A DNA stretch of 64,000 nucleotides from Limanda limanda. Lineage: Eukaryota; Chordata; Actinopteri; Pleuronectiformes; Pleuronectidae. The translations under genes and the position numbers were made by a program. The notes beneath the pieces are model-generated. The model did no database searches. It had not been told where the DNA came from and saw only the letters and a list, made by a program, of their open reading frames with translations. Positions 21,401 to 33,305 of the stretch are shown one piece after another; position 1 is the stretch's first letter, and every line of letters begins with the position of its first letter. The stretch covers positions 11,067,893-11,131,892 of the forward strand of contig NC_083656.1 of the NCBI RefSeq assembly GCF_963576545.1, in the 5' to 3' direction.

Positions 21401-24400
21401 AATGGAAAACATGTCATTGGGATGTTTCTTCCACAGAATATTGTGTTAATAGTTATAGTTATATAATATGGATGTTTTTTGATTGTGTGAGTAACATCCA
21501 TCCATTAGTGTTTGTGTGTCTGGAGTGTCTAGTAAATATCACTCATCTATCTAGTTATGTGTATGTGAAGACATTTCCCTCATATTCTCATACCATGCTC
21601 ATTTCTCATCCCCTCCCCCCTGTTGTCCTCCTTTCAACCTCTCCTTCTCTTGCTTGATTTCTCCTTATTTTACCTCTTTACTTTTCCTCTGGCTCTTTTT
21701 ATGATCTGTATACTTTTTCGCTTGACTCTACGGTCTCCTCCACTGCTCTCCTCTGTTCTCCTCCTTACGCTTTCGCCTCCTCCTCTTGTGTTTCCCAGAG
21801 TCGTATCCCCGGCACTGTCATTCCTCTGTGTGCAGCTCAGTGTGAGAGGATATTCAACACCACACGCACTCCTGGAGAGGAGTCCGGTAAAGAGACAGAC
21901 ATGTACACACACGTAGACACACACTGTGGCAGCGGGATGTCCCCCCCAGCGCTGATAGACTGTTTGATACATGATATCGCCTGAATATCAGCAATTAACA
22001 ACCAGGAGGAAGCCTGCAGTGGCTTCACAGTGAGCGATTCAAACACACTGCTGCTTCAGAGATGATGAGGCAAGCTGATGATGTCTGGCGTTGTGGGATA
22101 GGAAATTGTGTGAGAGCCAACATGCGTGTATGTGTGAGTCTGTGTAGTCTCCTGAAACAGTATTTGTTTCTATCCAGCTCATCCTGTCATCTCTTATCGG
22201 TGTCATCTCAGGTCTGTCTGAGTCTCTGGGAAGGTCCTGTCCTCAACTAATGTCTACTTTCTTCTGCCCACACATTTTTGTTTTCTTTTTTTTGTCCCTC
22301 TCAACCCTGGTTTCCTTTTCCCAACACACCTTTATGTTTTTCTTCTATCATCCCCTTTGTTTCTTCCCTATCTTGCCCATACTTCTGTTTTTGTACTGGC
22401 CCACCCTTCTTTTATCCTGCTCAGTGGTTGTTGAGGTCTGCAGTTCCTTGCTGTTCCTATCAGTTTGAGCGGATGTTTGACTCTTGTCGAATCCCTGGAA
22501 CGCTTACAGGTAGTATTTATATATATTTTGCAGCTGGTAAAATCCCAGTTTTACATCTCTAAATGTCAAAAACAGTGTGTATTATACTCAACATTTTTAT
22601 TGTGTATTGGTAATAATTTAAGATAAGAGGCATCCCTGTTTCACACAAACTAAATGTTCATGTTCAATATGTTTGTACATCTTTTCATCTGTCAGTCATT
22701 TCAAATCTCTTTCGGTGGTACAGCGCTGATCTTTTCTCATGCATGTCTCCTGCAGTAAGTTTTACATTTATTTAAATCACCCTCAAGATCAACTTTTGGA
22801 TTCATCTTCAGCCTTCTAGTACAACATATTGGTTAGTTATAAGTGTGGTTCAGGCCTTAATGGCTCAGATAATTTGTCTTCCGAAGATGATAATTGAGTG
22901 GAGACCGATCTCACAGCCAACATCCGTCCCATGTCACTCCTCCTAGCATAAGTCCACTTCTTACTCTTTTTCGGCAACAGGTGCTGCTTTTATGCCTCCG
23001 CACCGGCGATAGCCAGTGGCCAGAGGCACTATGTTCTCGGGTTGTCCGTCTGTCCATGATGGCCTAAAATTATGTTTAAGGTTGTCTTGAACATGATATC
23101 TTAAGATCAGCTTGAGAGAATTTCTGCAAATTCGGTTCAAACGTTCACTCGGATTCAAAGATTAACTGATTCGATTTTGGTGCCTGGAGGTTTAAAGGTC
23201 AAGGTCAGTGTGACCTCATGTTATTGTGAATGTGTCATATTAGGACTCTCTGTATCGACTTTCATTACATCAATTCAATTGGACTCACTGATAAATTCAT
23301 TCGAGGTCACAGTGACCTCTGGTTTTTGGCCTCTGGAATGTTACATCTCAAGAGGGAATTTTCTTTTCAGTGATTAAGTTTCAGTGGTCAAAGTCACATA
23401 GACCTAATATGAATCTGGGGAAATAATCATGTTCAAATATGTACACAGAAACTGCTTTGTTTGGCGCAGGCATACAGTGCAACCGCAGTGTAAGGTTATT
23501 TTTAAACACGGACATCTGTTCTCTTTCTAATGATTATCCAGTAGAAAATGTTCAAGCTATTTTCCCAAGACTTTGTTTCCTCAAACATATTGTATCTGGA
23601 ACTGCGCTGTGTAAATATCGCTCTGTGGATGTGGCAAATGAGTAACTTCACTATAGCAAGATGAGGGTTAAGTTAAACTTTTTATGGCTCACGTACTCTG
23701 ACTCGGTATGTAGAATGCCAAACTGGAGAATCAGTGTTGCTGGCGTTTTTATGAATACACATTCCGAATGTGAAGCCAATAAAATTTGGAGATGTCCGGA
23801 AATTATTAGATTTTATATAAAAATGTTATCAAATTAATGTAATAGGGCATGTTGCAGTCAGTTGCTGTGTTCATCCCAATTCAAACTAAATTCAATTAAA
23901 TATATGCTGAGGTTGTAAATAAACCTTAAGGCACATCTGCATCATTTATTTTGTGAATCCGTTGCCAAGGCAACTCATTACCATCTACTCTGAACTGCAG
24001 AAATTCACTCCAAATCTTTGCCTATGAATCAATGATACAATATTTCCTTTCTTCTTTATCCAAAGACACTCTGCAACATTGGCAGGACAGTGACTACATA
24101 GTGGCTTACCACAGGGGGCGCTACTTTCGTCTGAGGGTGTACCAGGCCGGCAGACTCCTGTCCCCCAGAGAGATTGAATTCCAAATTCAGAGGATCCTCG
24201 ATGACACTACAGCTCCTTGCCAAGGAGAAGCAAAACTGGGAGCACTGACTGCAGGAGACAGGTCAGCTTTATTAAGCCTCTTGTGACTAAATCACACTAG
24301 ATCCCTGATGTGACGTCACCAGTTTCCTCTAAAATGTTTAACAGAATTCCATGGGCTCAAGCCAGGAAGAAGTATTTCAGTAGTGGGGTCAACAAACGCT

Positions 24401-27400
24401 CTCTGGACTGCATCGAGAGAGCCGCCTTCTTTGTGACCCTGGATGATGATGAGCAGGGCATGCTGGGAGATGACCCCGTGGCTAGTTTAGATCGCTATGC
24501 CAAGTGCTTGTTGCATGGGAAATGTTACGACAGGTAATTCTTCACTAAACCGACCACTGCCTTGTGAACTCATTCAGCAGCCAGTTAGAATAATGTTGGT
24601 CTTTCTTTTTCTGTGGCCATGCAGGTGGTTCGACAAGTCCTTCTCAGTGGTTTACTTCAAGAATGGTAAGAAAGGCATAAACGCAGAGCACTCGTGGGCA
24701 GACGCACCAGTGATCGCACACCTATGGGAGGTAAGGAAAGCAACAGAAATTAGGGTTGGACACCATCATCCATCTCCCCGAGAAGAGTCTGACACTTGAG
24801 ATTGTTGTGTGTCTCCAGTATACCCTTGCCACCGACTGTTTCCACCTGGGTTACAATGAAGAAGGTCACTGCAAAGGAGATGTGGATTCATCACTACCAC
24901 AACCACAGAAGCTGAACTGGGAAATTCCTCCAGAGGTGAGTCCTCCGCTCCCACATGATCCTAAAAGCCTTTTCCTCTTTTAGCTAAAGAACAGGTTCTG
25001 ACTCCCCTGTCATCAACAACCCATACTGGCTTTTAAAACATGCATCAAGAAATTGAAATGATGCATGTACTGTAAACACCATCATTTATATTATATGGTC
25101 ATGGTGAAACTTTTAACCATAATTAAATGATTCCAATTTTAAACAGATACTGTAGCTTTCACAGCAGAGGGTGATGCTGGTTTAACCTCAAGTATGACAG
25201 AAAGCAAGATGTTTCATTATTAGTAGTAGATGATTATATTATTTAATGTCTGAGGGTGGGTCACCATTTTTCTTCCTTTTAGAAATGTTTAACAGCATAA
25301 CAATACGATCCTGACCCAGCCAATTGCCCTGTGTAAAGTCCTCTAGTGTCTCTGCTTGTTTTTTTCAGTTAGCAATTACTCACTGTAGCCTGTAAACTTC
25401 AAAAGTAATTTTGCAACCAACTGACCGAGTATATTTTAGCAGTTTTATTTGCATAATGATAAACCTAGAAGTTTCAGTATAGAGTGTCAAAAGAGCCCAA
25501 AAAAGATCCTTTGTACCACCCACCTGAATGACCTGAATAATAATTGCACTATTCTTGATCATTATAAACTAAGGATGAATTTGGACACTGTTTTCAGGAT
25601 TAATTACAGTGTTGAGAACGTAAACCACATGTCTGTTTATCTTGTATCTTGTATCTTGAAGGTATTAACAAACATATATAAAACATCTAAACATGGGTTG
25701 TGTCCATCTATTCTTATCCAGCACTTAGCAGGAGAGCAACTTCATTTATTTATGGTTTCAGTTGTATTCACGCTGCCATGCATTGTACTTGGAAAAGTGT
25801 TTGTCAATAACAGGTTGAAATTTTGAAATTTTAAAAACTGGTAGAAGCTGGGTCAATATGTCAAACAATATAGAGGTACGGTGTATGTGTAAGTTACAGT
25901 GTAAAAGTCATACTGTAGATGTCTCAGTCCTGCTGATGTTAACTGTTGGGGTCTGTCTCAGTGTGAGGAGCAGATCTCTCAGTCCCTGTCAGTGGCCCAG
26001 GCTCTGGCCGACGACTTGGACTTCCACATTTTATCCTTCCAAGACTTTGGCAAAGGAAGGGTGAAGAAGTGTCGAGTCAGTCCCGACGCCTTCATTCAAA
26101 TGGCACTTCAGCTGGCCTATTACAGGGTGAGTCTCTCTCTGAAGTGTAACACACACATGGTTGACACGAGAGCAATCTGTTGCTTTCGGGGAACGTCTAC
26201 ATTACGAGTTGCATGTGACTTTTTCTTTTTTTGCTTTGCAGAGCCGGGGGACGTTCTGTCTGACGTACGAAGCCTCCATGACCCGTCTGTTCAGGGAGGG
26301 CAGGACCGAGACGGTTCGCTCCTGCAGCAACGAGAGCGCCGCCTTCGTCCGAGCGTTGGAGGCTGGAGAGGTGAGACAGATGCTGGATGTGATCGTCTTT
26401 TTCAAAAGTGGGCGATAATGGCTTCTCTTTATTGTCCAATGATTATTTCCAATAGCTATTTCCCTCATATAAATCAGACGGTGTCTATTTTTAACATTTG
26501 CTATGCCAACTAGTCATGCCAATCATACTTTGCTCCACCAGCCAGCAGATGTGTGCAGGCGTTTATTCCGCTCTGCGTCCGAGAAGCACCAGAATCTTTA
26601 CCGCCTGGCGATGACTGGATCTGGTATCGACAGACACATCTTCTGCCTCTACGTGGTTTCCAAATACCTCGGAGTAGAGTCTCCTTTCTTGAAAGAGGTT
26701 AATTTCTTCTTTAATCACACAGATCCCATCAGTCCAGTTCAGTCACGTCCCTTTTCTTTATCGTGACTTAAACAAACTGATGCATTTGCCTCTTGTGTTT
26801 GTCTCAGGTTTTGTCTGAGCCTTGGCGTCTGTCCACCAGTCAGACTCCTGTCCAGCAGGTGGAGCTCTTTGACTTAGTCAACCACCCAGAGTATGTCTCC
26901 TGTGGAGGGGGCTTTGGTCCGGTCAGTGTCACATTACAATGTTGTTGGATTAGTTTTGTCTGTGTAATGTAATTTTGCTATTCGTTTTTTTTTTTAATAA
27001 TCTTAACACATGTTCTTTTTAGAGGTGGCTTTGTGATCTGATGTTCTTACAGAGCCATGAGTATAAATGTTTTCTGACTGCTTTCAGGTGGCTGATGATG
27101 GGTATGGGGTTTCCTACTACATCGTGGGAAACAACTTGATTAACTTCCACATCTCGTGCAAGATCTCATGTCCAGAAACTGTGAGTAAAACGGGAATCAG
27201 TAATTTTACACTGCAAAACGAAAGTGAATAAAGTAGACTCCTCATATTGGGGCCGAAAATGTTTTTCAAGTAAACAAAATATATGTTTTTCTACTGATCA
27301 AGCTCAGTATTTGTATTCTAGTACATGATGGGTATTATTCTTGTTGTTTTCAGAGTTGTGTCGGAGGATCATTTGAAAAATAAGCCCAAAAAGAACATTA

Positions 27401-27578
27401 CAGTGATATGATGACATCAGAGATCATTCTCTATTCTGTGTCTCCCTTCCAGGATGCTCACAAGTTTGGCGCCGAGATCAGAAAAGCCCTGCATGACTTG
27501 ATACAGCTGCTCGGCCCGGCCCCGAGAGATCCTTACTGTGCGGGAGAGAGGCGGCCCGAGGTCAAGAAGGACCTGTAG
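18406..27578 (+). CDS. cpt1c: carnitine O-palmitoyltransferase 1 (CPT1C/CPT1A type)
   Basis: CPT1 moves long-chain acyl groups from CoA to carnitine at the mitochondrial outer membrane (in mammals CPT1C sits in neuronal ER). Exons: 18406-18546, 19175-19314, 19699-19870, 20264-20365, 20622-20759, 20957-21034, 21220-21327, 21799-21886 (alternative 22425-22509), 24066-24261, 24345-24533, 24625-24730, 24819-24935, 25962-26126, 26242-26370, 26542-26697, 26808-26921, 27088-27180, 27453-27578; 785 residues, all phases consistent. The N-terminus is [12 protein letters not shown]. Two membrane spans fall in exons 2-3. The catalytic His is in [10 protein letters not shown], and HCKGD, TETVRSC and STSQTP are present. 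Several stretches ([29 protein letters not shown]) fit CPT1C better than CPT1A, agreeing with the 19q13-like neighbours. The family is certain; the paralogue name is less so, and it could be listed as a cpt1a copy. Confidence 0.93.
22425..22509 (+). CDS. cpt1c: candidate mutually exclusive alternative exon of cpt1
   Basis: An 85-nt open exon with acceptor CTGCTCAG and donor ACAG|GTAGTA lies 538 bp after the standard exon 21799-21886 (88 nt). Both are phase 0 at the start and leave one G, so either joins 21327 to 24066 in frame; using both would shift frame. Its peptide reads ...[13 protein letters not shown]..., paralogous to ...[13 protein letters not shown]... in the first exon and close to the CPT1 consensus ERMFNTSRIPG. 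It is a diverged exon duplication changing about 28 residues of the catalytic domain. Confidence 0.75.
22980..23425. repeat. dispersed fish repeat in cpt1 intron
   Basis: It contains the recurrent pattern GGTTGTCCGTCTGTCC, GATATCTTAAGATCAG, AATTTCTGCAAATTCG and GGTCAAGGTCAGTGTGACCT. I recognise this from many fish introns as an interspersed repeat. No coding frame. The family name is not assigned. Confidence 0.5.
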
Positions 27579-29671
27579 ATACTGTAGCTGCTCAGGAGGG
27601 AGAAGGGAAAACGGTGGAAGGGAAGTTTCTTTTCTCATGCGTTGGGAGAATTTTATAGCCAGTGTGATGATAAGAGAAATCTACACAAGGAAACTGACAT
27701 AAAGGAGCTGTTGTTTTTACTGATTTGCATCTGTATAAGTGTGTTTATATTAGCCGTGTGATCGGTATGTGAAGGGAGAGAGGGTGCATAGAATAACAAT
27801 TCAAACAAAGTGATTCTAATACAGTATGTTCAATTGGTTTGGTTTAGTTTAAACAGTTTAACCAGTGGGTCTGTTTGTTTAGAAAAAAGCCCTCAATGTA
27901 AAAAGTACTTATTTACTTATTTAGTTTGATTATTTTAGAAAGGTCACGGCTAATTGCACCACTCAAAGGTATTAGAGGAGTTGCCAACGTTACGTAATCG
28001 CAGGGATGAATTTCATATAAAACCAAGTGCAGTATATATTGCCACATTCTCTGTGCCACTAAAGATCTGTTGTGAAAATGCGACTGTACATGTGTGTGAT
28101 GAATCTTTGGTCTTGGGAGCATCAGCACGGAGAGAAAACGTGCAGGACCGTCCAGGTGACATCAGTCTCTATGATCTGAATGCAACGTCGTCCAAACAGT
28201 GAGAAGAGGTATTTATAAATCTCGGAAGTCTGTGACTTCTCAATGTTTTCTGCTTTTTACATTTATGATTGTAACGCTGTGCTCTACGACGGAGTATTAG
28301 GGCTGAATTGGATTTTGATCATAATATTGTAATATCTTGAGAGTAACGTTGTAATATTAAGTCATAATTTAATGGGACAGCGTCATTTACACCATATTTT
28401 TAACCTAAATGTCCTCTGTTGTCCTCCTCAGTCCCCTCGTGAAACCACATTTAGATTCAATAGATCTGGATTTTTATTTTGACCCGAAGCAAATTGCACA
28501 CATTCATAAATGCATAAAGTCCTCTAAACATTTCCGATTTAAAGAAAACAAAACAAGATCCATGAATTAAGAATTGAGAAATCAAAGAAACACATAAATG
28601 GTATACACAATGTGAAAGAAAGTGCGGGAAAAATATACTGGATCTTTCTCCTAATCCGTATCCAACTCAAAATGTCCTGGGTTCTTTCCCGGGTCAAGCC
28701 CCACCCCTCCACAAAGTTTCATGGAAATTTGTCCATTTGTTTTTGCATAATCCTGCTGAAGATTCTAAAGGGACACTGAGCTAAAATTAAAACTTTATCC
28801 TATAATATTCTGACTTTATTCTCGAGATATCTGATTCGTTTTTCCTTTAAGTGTCTCTAATACTCCGTGTAGTGGTCATAGTGCCAGGCTGTTTATACAT
28901 GTAGAGACATGACCGGGCTCTGTTTAATTCATGAGTTGCCATTACTGTTTCCTAAGCACTATGTTCAGTGGCAACCAGGAAATAACTTATTGTTTTTGTC
29001 AGGCAAATTCAAAGAGTTAATGTTGGTCAGTAGGCATTTCAATCTCGCACTCTAATGAACTCCAGTTATTTCACTGCCGTCTATAAACCTGTTTTTGTTT
29101 TCATGACTGTTTTACTACTCGAGCACCATTTCAATGCAAGTTATATTTATGAACTTGAACATGACGTGAAGTTAGTCAGTCTCGTAGCGGTGCTGCGGGT
29201 CAAGCCATTCAATTCAAGGGACTGTGCGTTCGCAGGGAAGCAGATCCTCGTTGTTCTCTGTTGATTTACTGACGCTGTTTGTGTCCGGTTCAGATCAGTT
29301 GAGCTTCTCTCATTATGTCGCTATTGTCGGCCTTTTTTAAATGCAATGTCACAAGAGAAATATAAAGTTGTTCGTAAAGAAAAAAATTCTCAAGTGTTGT
29401 TTTTTACTGGGTTAGTACTTCAAAATCATCAGATTGCAACAGAAACCACACACATTTTCTTCTTATGATGAGCAATAGGAATAAAATTAAATATGAAAAG
29501 TGTAAAAGTTACCCCATGAAGATAAGAACAATGTGCATTTCAGATTAATATCACACCTATTCTGACTGTGGGATGTCAAACCTGAAAGAGTAAGCTACTT
29601 TTTCAACTGCATCAGTTCACGAAGGTCGTATTTGACACAGGAGTTTCCCCAGTGGCAGCTTCCCTTCATAT
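27579..29671. other. cpt1 3' flank / intergenic
   Basis: The plus-strand cpt1 3' UTR must start here, but I could not fix a polyadenylation site. At 28620-28765 there is a fish interspersed repeat (phrases GGGTCAAGCCCCACCC and AAGTTTCATGGAAATTTGTCC). The rest is A/T-rich with no recognisable exon. Confidence 0.45.
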
Positions 29672-31685
29672 TCAATTGTAACAGGAGTCATCGTTAACTT
29701 TCTCTTTTTGTTTATGAAAAATCTCCCCGTCTGGCTGGACGATCCACCGAAATTTCGCTCCCTCGATCTGTTTTTGGATCTACGGAGACATGAAGAGATT
29801 ACCAAACAACACACACTTTCATTCACAAGTTTTTGTATGATTATTATCGCCTAAAGAGAAAATGTCATTTCCCCGTGTTTTAAAAGACAACTTTATTGTT
29901 AGTTTACCGACAAACACCCACATTCTAAAATGAAACACTTACTTCGATCAAAATGGCTTCACCCACAGCAAAATCCTGGAATTGAAGGGGTGAGTCTGAC
30001 TTTATTTCCAACCTCACAATCCGCTTCACCGTGGGTTCTCTTACTGTGGTCAAACACAAACAAATCATTGCAACAAGTACATGCTCTGGTTTTCTGCAGG
30101 TTCTTAAAAGATTTGATCATTGGAATTTCAGGTCTTAAAAAGTCTGAAATGCCTTAAAATACTATGTACTAGTGTCTTTAAATACATTTAGCAAGGTGTT
30201 CATTTAAATAGTATTCTTGTTTTGGAGGCATGGATCGTTTGGTGTCTGTGTGTTGTAGTTCTTTCTCATTAGACATTATCAGACATTATCACGCTGCCAT
30301 AATTGGTCTCAGTGTACCTTTTTGTCTGTGGGCAAGAATATTGAAAGAAAGAAAATGTAGCATTTAAAAGGTGATTTTCTTAAGGCTGCTTCACCTTATC
30401 TTCAAATATTTGGAAATAGACTTAAATTTCGTTTACTAGATCTTCAACTTGAAACCTGAAGAAACTCTGAATAAATTACTAACTAACACGGCACATGGTG
30501 GACTCAGACTGGGACAGATGTGCTTACCATTATGGCAGAGGAAGGGATAATTGGACTGACAGCCTCTGTCATACCACCCGTCGGTGCCGAACAATGTACA
30601 GTCTCCATCATTGTTTGGTTGAGCGCTGGCCCAGTCTCTATAGGAACTGTTGCTCTGGTCCGTCCACTTCCATTTATCTTTGAACAAACCGATCCAGACC
30701 AAGGCTGGCAACCCATTTTTACTAAACACGTGCTGTAATGCTAGGTTTTCACTCTGGTCTCTCGCACTGGCCAAGTCCATGTTTTGCTGGCGACAGTACT
30801 GTTGGGCCATCCGCCACGTCATATTTTGATGGACCAACAACAACTTGCCGGACCCCTCACCTGGGAATATTTCAAAAAATTTGAAGATTAGGATTTTTGG
30901 AGAGGATGAGAACATTTTCAAACTGCAGCAAACAAGTGTAAAGTGATAAAACAACAGTGTTCTGAAGTCGTTTTTATTCAGTCTAAATCAGAAGAGGCCG
31001 ACACTTTGTCTTTTCTTCATATGACAATATATCTGCATAGTAGACACAGTTACTGATACAATAGACTGAAGCTCTAGGGAGCAGGCTACTGCCTACAGCT
31101 ACTTTTACTTTTAATACTAATACTTTTACTTTTTTGTTTGACTCCACCACTGCATCAAAGCTGCCTCACTGACCTTCCTGACAGACGAAAGGAAGAGCTG
31201 TTCCACAAAGTCCGCTGAGCCATTTCCCATCAGCATTCATGCTTCCACAGTGGTGATCACGTTCATTGAGACTGGCCCAGTTAGAGTAGGTAGGTGCTTC
31301 GTGGCTCATCCCTGTTTCTCCCGCAGACCAGGCCCAGGACTCCGGCCCCGTCTCTCTCAGACCGATCCAGATAGTTCCTGAATTACTGGTAGCCTCGTTC
31401 ACCAGCCACTCCATGTCGTCATGGTTACCGATGGTGGCGAGGTCGGTGTAGTGGTCCTGGCAGTAACTCCGGGCTTCGTCCCAGATCTTAGGCTCGTTTA
31501 TCAGGACATACTCATCGTAAATAGGTGAACACAAGGTGACACTACCTGTACGACGCCCATCAAATATCATTGAAAAAAGTATGAATTTAACTGTATTTTT
31601 TTATTTCCCTTAATTATTTCATTGTTTGTTTTATTTGAGTACACTTACCAGATGTTAGCAGCAAAATCACCAGATATTCAGACAT
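29672..31685 (-). CDS. two-domain C-type lectin, secreted, fish type
   Basis: Exons in order of translation: 31649-31685, 31174-31545, 30528-30860, 29943-30043, 29672-29779; 316 residues with consistent phases. It starts MSEYLVILLL, a short signal peptide. CTLD1 (about residues 13-137) has WIGL, paired cysteines and FVCQ, but no EPN/QPD and WLSG in place of WND, so it probably does not bind sugar through calcium. CTLD2 (about 137-248) has WIGL, QPN-like AQPNNDGDC and WYDRGC, a weakened site. The tail has VKRIVRLEIKSD and RWIVQPDGEIFHK, a pattern I know from multi-CTLD fish lectins. A non-coding exon begins at 32292 (donor to 32291). It has no equivalent among the human 19q13 neighbours. The likely role is innate immune recognition, which is inferred only. 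Confidence 0.85.
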
Positions 31686-32291
31686 GATTTGTCTAAGACA
31701 TAAAAAGGGTAAATGTTAAAACAAGTCAAATGAATAGTTTCCTACTCTAGAAATGTCTCTTTTACCCAAGTGGATACCTCACTCATGGCATGCTCTTCTG
31801 TATTAGAGAAACGCAAAAGATCCGTTTAAAAAATAATAATTAATTCAAATAAAGTGAATTATTTTTATGTGTATATAAATATAAAAATAATTCACTTTTT
31901 AGATAAGAATTTATATCTACAATGCTTGACCTTTTGTTATAAATATTTCCATTTTCATAACTTCTTTCCCATGAGAGAGCAACTTCTAAACAACTCTCTA
32001 AATTAAAAAATTACTGAATTCTCTTTATTTCATTACCCCTTATCCTTCCAAAATCTGTGTCCTAACTGTTTTTATCTGTTAAGATGTTAAGCATTAAAAA
32101 AGGTTTCATAATCACACTTTAAAAAGTGAGCAACTTTTAGAAAAGATCTAATCTAAATTTACATTTTACATAATTGATCTCAGTGAGGATATGGTCTCTT
32201 GTCCTTATAGCCCTAACAACTTCCCAGTATGATTTTACCTTTGCTGCTGTTTATAATTATAAATATCTTAGGTAAAAATGTTCCATCTTAC

Positions 32292-32330
32292 CTGATGCAC
32301 CGAAGTCTTCTCCTGTGACATGAGGACCTG
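32292..32330 (-). other. non-coding first exon of the C-type lectin (probable)
   Basis: On the minus strand a donor, CATCAG|GTAAGA, at 32291 faces an acceptor, TCTTAG, ending at 31693, seven bases before the ATG. Upstream (32335-32385) is a (GA)n/(CT)n microsatellite. The transcription start is not defined. Confidence 0.5.
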
Positions 32331-33140
32331 ACTCTCTCTCTCTCTCTCTCTCTCACTCACTCTCTCTCTCTCTCTCTCCCCCTCCCCCTCACCCTTCACA
32401 CATGATGTGCTTCAGTCGGTCCCTAGGAGCCAAACATTTGTCTTTATGGAAATGTTGTTTGCATTTGACAAGTTCAAGGCCATATTTACCTTTCAAAATG
32501 TATTTGTAAAAAAGCTCAGCCTTGTTATGTCACCTGTTATTGTCATTGTGTTGATAGTTAAGAGAAGAGATTGTATATGTTCAACTGAAACGTCACACAT
32601 TTCAGTATTCAGTATTTCATATTGTGCATGTCTAATCTTTAAGCCACATTCATACAGCACCACTATATACTGGGCTTTTTCTATCACACACCATAAACAC
32701 AATTTGGGGTTAGTGGACGACAAACTCCAACTCCTGAGCTACAGCCACACTTCTTGTGTGCCTTTGTATATCAAAGTGGTTGGTTTCTTTACATTGTGTA
32801 GAAATTAGTTTCCTTTCTTGAATCCCCTTTCAGTGCTTGAGGTTAAGCTTTATAGTCATTTGCACAGATAGGAGTAAAAACCCCGGGTACCAGTGATGTT
32901 CAGAGCCTCCACATCCTGAACCACAAACTGAATTTCTCTGCCTCTTGTTAGCAATTCTTCTGTTCTGGGATCGTTGTTCTATCTCTTCCATCTCTCTCCA
33001 TCGTCTGCCATCTGTCCTCATGTCTCTTTTTTCAGCTGTGAGGTCACCAGCACACCCTTGCTTCATTATCAGCTTATGCTCCCAAAAGCCACCAATAATC
33101 CACATACATTCCCCGTCGCTCTTTTCTGAATCATACCCCC

Positions 33141-33189
<49 letters not shown>

Positions 33190-33228
33190 CTCAGTGTCGC
33201 CTCTTCGTCACCCCCACACGGCAGCGTA
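32331..33228. other. intergenic region between the lectin and tnnt1
   Basis: A head-to-head gap: the lectin reads left and tnnt1 reads right. It holds the (CT)n run at 32335-32385, a (CA)n run at 33140-33184 and a CAGCTG E-box near 33034. The E-box could belong to the muscle promoter; this is only suggestive. Confidence 0.45.
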
Positions 33229-33236
33229 TATATAAA
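33229..33236 (+). promoter_or_regulatory. tnnt1: TATA box of tnnt1
   Basis: TATATAAA sits about 25-30 bases before the inferred start of the non-coding exon, which ends at 33305 with donor TCAAG|GTATGT. A tissue-restricted contractile-protein gene with a strong TATA box is the expected arrangement. A CACC-type motif, CACCCCCACAC, lies just upstream. Confidence 0.7.
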
Positions 33237-33305
33237 GGTCTGTTTCAACCTCTGCAGTTGTTACTCATCATCATCAGTGAAAGTCTCCCTCTTTTTCCTG
33301 TCAAG

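Noticed and set aside
24311..24318. TGACGTCA as a CRE controlling cpt1
   Set aside because: A perfect motif, but inside a small intron between coding exons; one 8-mer gives no real support.
28280..28440. Possible extra cpt1 or lectin exon in the intergenic gap
   Set aside because: No splice sites, no frame above background and no family match.
33140..33184. (CA)n/(TG)n tract coding for cysteine/valine repeats
   Set aside because: A microsatellite between two promoters, with no exon features.
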